39,621 nucleotides of DNA. Origin: Bifidobacteriaceae bacterium. GTDB lineage: Bacteria > Actinomycetota > Actinomycetes > Actinomycetales > Bifidobacteriaceae. Below, piece after piece: positions 27,534-35,049 of this stretch. The DNA lies in assembly GCA_029227215.1 (NCBI GenBank), contig JAQXZM010000095.1:1-39621 (forward strand), given 5' to 3'. The stretch's first letter is position 1. The number at the start of each line of letters is the position of its first letter. The notes beneath the pieces are model-generated. The model made no database searches. It was not told the origin of the DNA and worked only from the letters and a program-made list of their open reading frames with translations. Both the position numbers and the translations under genes were made by a program.

Positions 27534-28756
27534 GCCGTCGCGTCGTATCGTCCCACGGCTCGCAGCACGGCCAGCAGCCCGGTGCGCAGTCTGATTCGCA
27601 GTCCGGTTCGCACAGCGGCCGCTCTGCCGATCGTGAGCCTGGCCGCTTGAACGATCAAGGCAGTGGCCAGGACGGCAATTACGGTACCGGGCCAGGGCAG
27701 GCACCCGCGCACCCGCGTTCAGCCCGATCGGCTCGCTCGGTCCGCCCGGTGTCGTCGGCGGGGTCTGGCATTCCTCCCGTCATCTCGTCGGGTGCTTCTT
27801 CTGATGTCTCAGCTGGTGTCTCGTCAGGCAAGCCCATCGTGCGCATGCCGGCTGACGACCTGCTCACCTCGGAACGCGCGGGCGAAGGCTTCGTGGATGC
27901 CCGGCGTCTGAAACCCGGTCCTTCCGTCGCCGAGCGCATCGAGGACCCGTCCGTGGGCGGCAAGCCCGGCCCGCTCGTGCGCCCCAAGATCGTGAGCTTC
28001 CCCGCGCGTCGCAAGGAGCGTCGCACGGCGGCAGTGCATAACGCAGCCCGCCGCATTCTCACTCTCGTGCTCGTCGTGGCCCTCATCGCTGGGTGCATCT
28101 GGGGAGCGTTTTTCTCGCCCTTGTTCCGTTACGATGCGTCCACCGCTGTCATCACCGGCACGAACCAATGGGTCGATGCGTCGCAGATCGAGCAGATCGT
28201 GGACGAAGACAATGGAAAGTCGTTGCTGCTGGTTGATTCGCGCGACCTTGCGAAGAGGCTCGACGGCATCGTGGGCGTGAGCGGCGCCACCGTTCAGCGG
28301 CGTTTCCCGCATGGGCTTGCCGTGAGTCTCACGAGTGCTCAGCCCGCCGCCGTGCTCCATGTGACATCCGACAATTCCCTCGTGCCTGTCACCCAGGACG
28401 GCGAGCAGCTGGTGCGCCAGTCCGATGAGTCCGCCTATGCGTCCATTCCGCGCATCGACGTGGATTCCGCCGACGCTGCCGCCAACAACGAGGCGATCTC
28501 GCAAGCGGTGAAGGTGCTGGGCGGCCTGGGCTCCGAACTCGCTGCCCGGGTGACGAGCACCACCGCCCCCACCCGCGACTCCATCACCTCCGTCATGAAC
28601 GATGGTGTGACCGTGCTGTGGGGCGACTCCACCGACATCGCCTTCAAGGCAAGCGTCGTCTCCGCGATCCTCGCCAAGAAGGACGCCGGCGACGCCGATT
28701 ACGCGTCGCTCACTTACATCAACGTGTCGAGCGCGGATTCGCCGATCATCAAGTAA
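27530..28756 (+). CDS. ftsQ: Cell-division protein FtsQ/DivIB
   Basis: A 408-residue bitopic division protein scaffolding the FtsQLB complex. It has an unusually long (~170 residues) Ser/Gly/Gln-rich cytoplasmic N-terminus, one membrane helix (ILTLVLVVALIAGCIWGAFF), then a POTRA domain (SPLFRYDASTAVITGTNQWV onwards), and the FtsQ-type beta region (VQRRFPHGLAVSLTSAQPAA). The assignment rests on POTRA, architecture and position at the end of the dcw cluster. No ftsZ follows; a minus-strand gene converges 96 bp on. Confidence 0.92.
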   Translation: MSRRVVSSHGSQHGQQPGAQSDSQSGSHSGRSADREPGRLNDQGSGQDGNYGTGPGQAPAHPRSARSARSVRPVSSAGSGIPPVISSGASSDVSAGVSSGKPIVRMPADDLLTSERAGEGFVDARRLKPGPSVAERIEDPSVGGKPGPLVRPKIVSFPARRKERRTAAVHNAARRILTLVLVVALIAGCIWGAFFSPLFRYDASTAVITGTNQWVDASQIEQIVDEDNGKSLLLVDSRDLAKRLDGIVGVSGATVQRRFPHGLAVSLTSAQPAAVLHVTSDNSLVPVTQDGEQLVRQSDESAYASIPRIDVDSADAAANNEAISQAVKVLGGLGSELAARVTSTTAPTRDSITSVMNDGVTVLWGDSTDIAFKASVVSAILAKKDAGDADYASLTYINVSSADSPIIK

Positions 28757-28766
28757 CCGTCAGCCA

Positions 28767-28780
28767 GATAGCACGCTATC
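28767..28780. terminator. Short hairpin after ftsQ
   Basis: GATAGC-AC-GCTATC is a perfect 6-bp stem 10 bp past the ftsQ stop. It lacks a T run, so termination is only a possibility. Confidence 0.3.
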
Positions 28781-28815
28781 AGCTAGGTAGCGGGGCAGCG
28801 CCGCCTGTCGGTCAC

Positions 28816-28870
28816 GCATGATTCAGTCATGCATGATTCAGCCGCGCACGATTCAGCCGCGCACGATCGC
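28816..28870. repeat. 15-bp tandem repeat across the 3' end of the nuclease gene
   Basis: Units start at 28816, 28831, 28846 and 28861 (last partial), pattern GCA(T/C)GATTCAG(T/C)C(A/G)(T/C). The array spans the stop codon of the minus-strand nuclease gene (28853-28855). Confidence 0.85.
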
Positions 28871-30007
28871 GGGGGCGAGGGTCGCCGCATCCGGCTGGGA
28901 AGCGGCCGCTTTCTGGGCGTTCTCCTTGGCGCCGATGCGTGCAGCAGGGCAGATGCGCGCCAGCGGGCACCAGGCGCACAGCATGGACGGGCGGTATTCG
29001 TACAGGTTCGTCTCGCATTCGCGGTCGAGCGTGTCGCTTGCCTGCGCCGCGTCCTGGAGCGTGCGCGCACGGTTGTGGGCGTCGAGCACATTGAGCTGGA
29101 TGAGCGCGCCGGCCTGCACCGGCATGCGCACGTCCTGGTCGGATGCGTCGTCGTGGAAGCTCACTTCCTCGGCGAGAGGGTAGAGCAGCCTGCCGCCCAC
29201 CGGGCGCCAACCGCCATCGAAGGTGCGGGTGTCGTGCTCGAGCAGCATCGCGTAGAGCGTCTGCTGGCGCTGGTAGTTGAAGTCCGCGAAACGCAGGCGT
29301 TCCGAATACACGCTCGCCTTGCGCCCGGTCTTGTAATCGTCCACCACCACGGTGCGCGGGTCATCCGGGTCGGGCACCGTGAGTCGGTCAATGGCGCCGA
29401 ACACGCGCCGGCGCACCCCAGGCAGGTGGAGACTGATCTTCATCTCCAGCGCCGGGCGCTCCGTGCCGTCGTCGGTGCGGTATCGGGCGACCGCCACATC
29501 GGTGGCGGCGGGACCCATCGCGCAGAAACGCTGGCTCGCCGATTCCATCCAGGCACGCAAGTCCGGATCGGACGCCATGTCGGGCCGCTCGTCGAGCGCC
29601 TGCAGCTTGCATTCCTCGAAGCGGTTCGCGTCGATGCGTTCGCCGCGCTCCTCGGTGGGGATGCCGTAATACAGTTCGCATGCTCGGTGGAACAGCGTGC
29701 CGCGCACGCGGGCATCCTGCGGGGTTTCGGGAATCACGATGTCGGAGAGCGCCGAGTTGAAGATGTATTGCGCGGGGCAGGCGTCCACGATGCCGTGGAT
29801 CATGCTTGCCGAGACCGGCTTGCGTGCCATCTTGCGCTTATAGGCGTCGTCAGCGAAATGCAGGCCCTCGCCGTCAAGCCAGGCGGGCGCGTCGGCATGG
29901 GTGGTGGCGCCAGCGGCGGTTTCAGTGGCGGAGTCAACGGCTGGGCTGTCGGTGGCGCTGTCGGTGGTGCTATCGGTTGAGGGGTTGTTTCCCGAAGTGG
30001 TGGTCAT
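28853..30007 (-). CDS. RecB/Cas4-family PD-(D/E)XK exonuclease with Fe-S cluster
   Basis: A 384-residue stand-alone nuclease. After a Ser/Thr/Asp-rich N-terminus (~60 residues) it shows the N-terminal cysteine (DACPAQYIFN), GTLFHRACELYY (motif with His), the catalytic core FGAIDRLTV, then VVVDDYKTGRK (D-x-K), and the QxxxY helix (YQRQQTLYAMLLE). It ends with CAWCPLARIC, which with the first Cys gives the four-cysteine Fe-S ligation seen in AddB and Cas4. No cas genes or CRISPR are nearby, so a general DNA repair or processing role is more likely than adaptation. The start has GAAAGG upstream. It is 14 bp downstream of the next gene, so they are co-transcribed. Confidence 0.88.
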   Translation of the reverse strand: MTTTSGNNPSTDSTTDSATDSPAVDSATETAAGATTHADAPAWLDGEGLHFADDAYKRKMARKPVSASMIHGIVDACPAQYIFNSALSDIVIPETPQDARVRGTLFHRACELYYGIPTEERGERIDANRFEECKLQALDERPDMASDPDLRAWMESASQRFCAMGPAATDVAVARYRTDDGTERPALEMKISLHLPGVRRRVFGAIDRLTVPDPDDPRTVVVDDYKTGRKASVYSERLRFADFNYQRQQTLYAMLLEHDTRTFDGGWRPVGGRLLYPLAEEVSFHDDASDQDVRMPVQAGALIQLNVLDAHNRARTLQDAAQASDTLDRECETNLYEYRPSMLCAWCPLARICPAARIGAKENAQKAAASQPDAATLAPAIVRG

Positions 30008-30021
30008 GGCTTGGCCTTTCT

Positions 30022-31101
30022 TCAGCTTGCCGAGCGTTGATAGAGGTACGACATGATGGCGTGGAGCGCGGTCGTGGGGTCGAGTGAGGTGAGCGTCGCC
30101 GACCATGATGCCATCGCCTGGTCGGCGGATGGCGCGCTCGTCGCCGAGAGGGCGCCGAGTTTCGTGAGGTACGTGGAGAAATCGTCGAGTGACATATCCG
30201 AGGTACTGCCCAGCTTCTGTGCCTGGGACAGTGTTTTGCTCTGGGACGAGACGAAACTTCGGGTCGAGTCAATCCACTGCTGGGCGGCGCTCGCTGCGTC
30301 GGAGGACGCGGCTTGCGCGGTGGGAGACTGTGCGGTGGAGGACTGTGCGGTGGAATCCGTCACCGAGGAGTCCTTCGTCTCCAACGCTGCTTCGGCGGCA
30401 TCGAGCGCCGTCGAGCAATCGTCGAGGTATGCCGCGTAATCCTTGAGGAACTGCACGTTGTCGCCCACGGTGAGCGTGGCATCCGTTCCCTGGCAGGTGC
30501 GCACCGCGGCCGCGAGTGGCTTCACGCCTTGTGCATAGGTCGTGACGGCGTCGGCATAGGAGCCGGCGGCATCGGCGAACGCCGCGTACTGCGTGGACGC
30601 AGCGTCGTCCTGCGTGAGCACGGCATCACCGCGGTGCGCGTTCGCGTGGTCGCGCAGCGCGGCGGCGGCATTCGTCGCCCTCGCCAGTGTTTCCTCCACG
30701 GTCGCGCTGGTGGCAGTGCTGTCATCCGACGTGGCGCTTCCTTCGGTGTCGTTGGTGGCGGATGGGGCTTCCACGGCGGCGACCGCTTGCGTCACGGCGT
30801 CGATGTCGGCCTGCAGCGGTTCCAGGGATTGCGCTTGCCGGAGGTATTGGGAGGGCGTGATGCGGGTTGCGGCGGTGGCGCCTCCCGCGCACAACGCGAG
30901 CGCAGCCGCCGCGAGCAAAGCGGTGAGGCGATAGGCGCGGCGATGCGTCGGGCTCGCGGCGCCGCTTTGAGACACTTCTGAGATGGCTGCCTCGGCGGTG
31001 GTCATTGCGCTGCCGTCAGGCTCGTGTGAATTGCGCTGTGGCGATGTCGGGCGCGGCTTCCGCGCTGAATCGCGGTGCGCGTCCTGTGGTGTGTTGTGCA
31101 T
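30022..31101 (-). CDS. Exported or membrane-anchored helical protein of unknown function
   Basis: A 359-residue protein I do not recognise. It has a ~60-residue hydrophilic N-terminus, a basic pair, then a hydrophobic segment (LTALLAAAALALCAGGATAA) that reads as a signal peptide or anchor. The Cys is not in a proper lipobox (LALC). The rest is Ala/Ser/Thr/Asp-rich, predicted helical, with only two Cys after the signal and a short repeat (TAQSSTAQSPTAQ). ATG 31101 has AGCAGGG upstream; ATG 31005 would give a more usual signal-peptide start but lacks a ribosome site. First gene of the pair with the nuclease. Confidence 0.7.
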   Translation of the reverse strand: MHNTPQDAHRDSARKPRPTSPQRNSHEPDGSAMTTAEAAISEVSQSGAASPTHRRAYRLTALLAAAALALCAGGATAATRITPSQYLRQAQSLEPLQADIDAVTQAVAAVEAPSATNDTEGSATSDDSTATSATVEETLARATNAAAALRDHANAHRGDAVLTQDDAASTQYAAFADAAGSYADAVTTYAQGVKPLAAAVRTCQGTDATLTVGDNVQFLKDYAAYLDDCSTALDAAEAALETKDSSVTDSTAQSSTAQSPTAQAASSDAASAAQQWIDSTRSFVSSQSKTLSQAQKLGSTSDMSLDDFSTYLTKLGALSATSAPSADQAMASWSATLTSLDPTTALHAIMSYLYQRSAS

Positions 31102-31386
31102 ATCCCTGCTTGCCCGTTCCTTCAAAGGTGTCTCCACTGTACGGACGCTCGCAGACATGGCCATCCGCCACGAGTGGCTGGGAATGTTCGACAAGCGGTT
31201 CGAGTGATTTCAGTGGTTTGTCAGGGATTTCGTGGTGATTTGTCGCCCGTTGCTTCGAGCTCTTGATGGTTGCCTCGCGACAATTATTCACGATGGACCT
31301 TGCGCAATGCGGAGAGGCCGTGGAGGTCCATTCGGTAGCGATGCCGGTTTCACGGCCGGGTCTCCGCCCCAAGCAAAGGACATGTC

Positions 31387-33092
31387 ATGATATTCGAAAA
31401 CGCATGGAGGTCCACGTGGCGACGCAAAGGGTATTCCATCCTGCTCGTCATCGTGTTCACCATCATCACGGCGGCGGTGGTCGTGAGCCTCGCCATCATG
31501 CAGGCGGCGCAGACCGCCAAGACCTCCGGCTTGGCGAACCAGATGGTCACCGCCACCATCAGCATGAACAGAAGCCAGGTCATCAAGGATGCCGCAGGAG
31601 GCTCCACCGACGGCTCGAGCGCCGCCTCCACCGACGACGCCTCGGCGCGAGAGGCCGCCCGCACCGCGATGGATGACATGAAGCTCACGCTCTCCGATCG
31701 AGCTCGTCAGGCTCCAGCTCGTCGTCAACCTCGTCGAGTTCCAGTTCCACCTCCTCGGATTCAACGCAATCCGGCCAATCCGGCGACGGCCAGATGCCGG
31801 GCGGCAACGGGGGAGGTGACATGGGCGGCGGCATGGGCGGCCAGATGAGCTCCTCCGATTTCACGCTCGTGGGCCTTTCCAACGACGAAGCGCTCGAAAA
31901 CCTGGGGATCACCGTCTCCAATGGCGCCGCCGTGACGACCGGCACATCCGACACGCTCACCGCAGGCAACTCCGATGGCAGCTACGACGCGATGGTCACC
32001 GACGAATTCGCCGAACTCAACAGCCTGTCGGTCGGCGACACGTTCGTCGTCGCCGATTCCGACGGCACGAACATCACGTTCAAGGTCGTCGGCACCTATT
32101 CGAGCACGAGCGGCGACGCCGGCGGTTCGATGGGCAAGGGCGGCTTCGGCCAGGATTCCTCCGACCAGATCATCGTGAGCATGGCGACGATGACGGCACT
32201 CGGCCTCGACGCCGATTCCTCGGACACCACGCAGATCTCGTACACCTACGTGCTGGGGTCGGGCACCGATTACGACGCCTTCGTGCAGGCATGCACGGAC
32301 GCTGGCCTGAGCAGTTCCTACGAAGTGCAGTCGCCGGACGTCGACACCTATGAGGAGTCCATCGAGCCGCTGCTCAACCTCTCCAAGTTCGCCAAGACGC
32401 TGCTCATCGTCGTGCTGGCGCTCGGCGCCGTGATGCTCGTGGCAATGACGCTGTTCTCCATCCGCACCCGCACCTACGAGATGGGCGTGATGACCGCCAT
32501 GGGCATGCACAAGCGCACCGTCGCCGGGCAGATGATCGTCGAGACCGTCATCGTCGCCGTCATCGGCCTGGTGATTGGCACCTGCATCGGCGCCGCGGTG
32601 AGCGTGCCCGTCTCCAACAAGCTGCTTGCCAGCGAGATCTCGTCCACGCAGTCCCAGGCCACGCAGCAGGAGAACAACTTCGGCCGCCAGCTGCAAGGCG
32701 GTGCCGCGCCCGGCGGCATGGGCGGCGGCTCGGCCTCCTCGGATTCGAGCAGTAGCAGTGCCAGCGCCGATTCGGGCACGGATTCCAGCTCGACTGCGGC
32801 TTCTTCGGATTCCAGCAGCTCGGCATCCAGCAGTTCCAGCAGCGCTTCCTCCGATTCCGCATCCGCACCGAGCGGCAATCAACAGGGCGGCGATCAACAG
32901 GACGGCGACAGCAAGGGCGGGCCGATGGGCCGCATGACGCAGTACATGAGTTCCGTCAACGCCAGCGTGAACCTCACCACCGTGGGGCTCGCCGCGCTCG
33001 CCATCCTTGCGCTCGCCCTCATCTCGGGCTTGGTGGGCGTCATCTGGGTGCTGCGCTATGAGCCCCTCCAGATTCTCGCGGACAGGAGCTGA
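31387..33092 (+). pseudogene. FtsX/MacB-type ABC transporter permease, interrupted by a one-base frameshift
   Basis: An N-terminal part (31387 to ~31698, start with AAAGGA) encodes the first membrane helix (SILLVIVFTIITAAVVVSLA) and the beginning of the extracellular domain. The reading frame then changes at ~31698. The rest, to 33092, gives a Ser/Gly-rich stretch, the MacB-like extracellular domain, and three membrane helices (FAKTLLIVVLALGAVMLVAM; AGQMIVETVIVAVIGLVIGT; LTTVGLAALAILALALISGL) with TYEMGVMTAMGMHKR. Reading GAT TCG AGC instead of GATCGAGC restores one frame of ~568 residues, so a single T appears lost. No slippery heptamer is evident. It may be a true mutation, phase variation or a sequencing error. 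The partner ATPase gene starts 1 bp downstream. Confidence 0.8.
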
Positions 33093-33093
33093 C

Positions 33094-34041
33094 ATGAGCG
33101 CAACACCAAAAATCCCCAACGAGACCGCACATGCACACGACAATGCACAGACCGAGGAGCACACGATGAGTGATGCAAAGAGAGACGCAAAGAGTGTCGC
33201 GAAGAGCGACACAACGAGCGATGCAACGAGTGACGTTGCACACACCACCAAGTCCATGGAGGGCGCACAGCCCGCCCAGGAAAGCCAGCACGCGGATACG
33301 GTGTCCGACGCGCCCGCCATCCTCGAGCTCAAGGATGTCTCGTACCGCTACAAGCCGGGCCTGCCCCTCGTGCTCGACCATGTGAGCCATCGCTTCGCTG
33401 CAGGCCGCATGCACGCGGTGGTGGGGCCCAGCGGCACCGGCAAGACGACGATGCTCTCGTTGCTCTCCGGGCTCGCCACGCCCACGAGCGGCCAGGTGCT
33501 CTACGAGGGCCACAACCTCGCCGCGCAGGACCGCTACGCCTACCGCGCCAGCAAGATCGGCGTCATCTTCCAATCCTTCAACCTCATGCCGAGCATGACG
33601 GTGAGCGAGAACATCGTGATGAGCATGAAGCTCGCCGGCGCCTACCACGGCAAGAAGGAGGCGCGGGAGACCGTGCTGCGCGTGCTCGAGGAGGTGGACC
33701 TTCCCGACGACTACGCCGACCGGCGCATCGGCCACCTCTCCGGCGGCGAGCAGCAGCGCGTCGCCATCGCCCGCGTGCTTTCCTACAGCCCGTCCGTCAT
33801 CATCGCCGACGAGCCCACCGGCAACCTCGACCCCGAGTCCACGCAGATCATCGTCGACATCTTCCGCGACATCGTCGAGGACGGGCGCACCGTCATCATC
33901 GTCACCCATTCGCGGGATGTCGCCGCCGCATGCGATGACGTGTTCGACCTCTCCGCGCTCAAGAAGCGCACCCGCCCGCGCAAGGCGGTGCGCCGCGTGC
34001 GCCGGCCTGCGGCCGCGGCGCCGGCGGGAAAGGCGTCATGA
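33094..34041 (+). CDS. ABC transporter ATP-binding protein (LolD/MacB type)
   Basis: A 315-residue ATPase powering the FtsX-type permease encoded just upstream (AGGAG inside the permease end). Motifs: Walker A GPSGTGKTT, Q-loop VIFQSFNLMPSMTV, signature LSGGEQQRVAIARVL, Walker B VIIADEPTGNLDPES, and the H-loop His in VTHS. The first ~70 residues are hydrophilic and include five copies of a 12-bp DNA repeat (33175-33234) encoding 4-residue units like AKSD/ATSD. The C-terminus is basic (KKRTRPRKAVRRVRRP). Substrate unknown; the family exports peptides or drugs or acts on surface proteins. Confidence 0.92.
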   Translation: MSATPKIPNETAHAHDNAQTEEHTMSDAKRDAKSVAKSDTTSDATSDVAHTTKSMEGAQPAQESQHADTVSDAPAILELKDVSYRYKPGLPLVLDHVSHRFAAGRMHAVVGPSGTGKTTMLSLLSGLATPTSGQVLYEGHNLAAQDRYAYRASKIGVIFQSFNLMPSMTVSENIVMSMKLAGAYHGKKEARETVLRVLEEVDLPDDYADRRIGHLSGGEQQRVAIARVLSYSPSVIIADEPTGNLDPESTQIIVDIFRDIVEDGRTVIIVTHSRDVAAACDDVFDLSALKKRTRPRKAVRRVRRPAAAAPAGKAS

Positions 34042-34068
34042 CGCAGACACTGTGCGCCGGGATGCCGA

Positions 34069-34113
34069 GGGTCCGATTGTGCTTGCCGCGCAATCGACCC
34101 CTTTCCCCTTTCC
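34069..34113 (+). terminator. Terminator of the ABC transporter operon
   Basis: Stem 34069-34082 pairs with 34088-34100 with one bulged C and one G-U pair around a 5-nt loop. A pyrimidine tract (CTTTCCCCTTTCC) follows. Confidence 0.7.
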
Positions 34114-34171
34114 GTCTTGTAAGGTGAAAGAAGAATCAAATATCGCGTCATTGCAGCAAGGAAGGAACGGC

Positions 34172-34777
34172 ATGCGCACCAGCGACAACGGCGGCATCGA
34201 TTACGCCATCCGCCGCATCTCGGATGGCAAGTATTTCGTGGACTACGGCATCGACCCCGCCGACCATGACTGGACCTGGGTGGACGATCCTGAGCTGTCG
34301 ACGGCGTTTCCCACTGCCAAGCAAGCCGCGGCGGCATGCGTGACCTATGGGTTCGCCGCGACCGATGATGCCAGCGCACCCGAAGGCGCGAACGTCACCG
34401 ATACCGCTATGACAGATACTGACGCGAGCGACGGTCAGGCATCGACGGCCGACCCCCGTCCCGCCGCTGGCTACGAGATCGCAACCGTGGAATGGAGCGG
34501 CGACGATCCCATCGCATCCTTCGAGGATCTCGCGCTGTCCACGCAGGCGTATGTGCTCCAGCGCACGAGCGATGGCAAGTACGCCGTGGACTGGGGCGAG
34601 GGCGAGGCACCCTGCGGGTGGACCGACAATCATGACCTCGCCGTGCAGTCCGGTTTCCCCACCGAGGATGCCCTGCGGGATGTCGCCGAGCATTTCGGAT
34701 TCGCCACTAGCGAGGGTTTCAAGGACGGTTACGCGATGCGCACGCTCGACTGGGAGGCGCCCGGCTCCGCCGAGTGA
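34172..34777 (+). CDS. Orphan protein with an internally duplicated ~50-residue domain
   Basis: A 201-residue soluble, acidic protein I do not recognise. Residues ~14-63 (IRRISDGKYFVDYG..., ending VTYGFA) and ~130-183 (LQRTSDGKYAVDWG..., ending AEHFGFA) are copies of one module: SDGK-Y-VD-G, a W(V/T)D-containing turn, a FPT then helix, and a (Y/H)(F)GFA end. An acidic Thr/Asp/Ala linker separates them. AAGGAAGGAA precedes the ATG. No signal peptide or membrane helix. It stands alone between the ABC operon terminator and the polysaccharide locus. Confidence 0.8.
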   Translation: MRTSDNGGIDYAIRRISDGKYFVDYGIDPADHDWTWVDDPELSTAFPTAKQAAAACVTYGFAATDDASAPEGANVTDTAMTDTDASDGQASTADPRPAAGYEIATVEWSGDDPIASFEDLALSTQAYVLQRTSDGKYAVDWGEGEAPCGWTDNHDLAVQSGFPTEDALRDVAEHFGFATSEGFKDGYAMRTLDWEAPGSAE

Positions 34778-35049
34778 TTCGTCCATCCCCACCCGCATGC
34801 ACGGCGCCCTGGGAGCTACCGAACTGTACCGCCCCGTTTGTGCTGCCGCGCCGTGCTGCCTTGGTGTATTGCTTGGCGTGCTGCTATGCTCGGTAAGCGT
34901 TCGCAGGCAACGGCGCGTGGGGAGTGCAGCGCGCGTTGCCAGGCGCAGCGCCGCGTGCACATCCCCGCGGCAGTGATTCCCAGGAATCCTCATCAGCCTC
35001 ATGCCGCGTATGTTGCATAATCTCGCTCATTGGCAGAAGGGTTGGGTTC

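Noticed and set aside
30022-31101. Lipoprotein call for the exported helical protein
   Set aside because: The residue before the Cys is Leu, not Gly, Ala or Ser, so the lipobox is not convincing.
31186-31200. Possible SOS half-site near GTTCGAC upstream of the minus-strand operon
   Set aside because: Only one half-site matches; the partner half is absent.
31690-31705. Programmed -1 ribosomal frameshift in the permease
   Set aside because: No X-XXY-YYZ slippery heptamer or clear downstream stimulatory hairpin; loss of one T is simpler.
31761-33332. 523-codon minus-strand open frame opposite the ABC permease
   Set aside because: Its low-complexity sequence mirrors the Ser/Gly-rich permease; the plus strand has membrane helices and family motifs.
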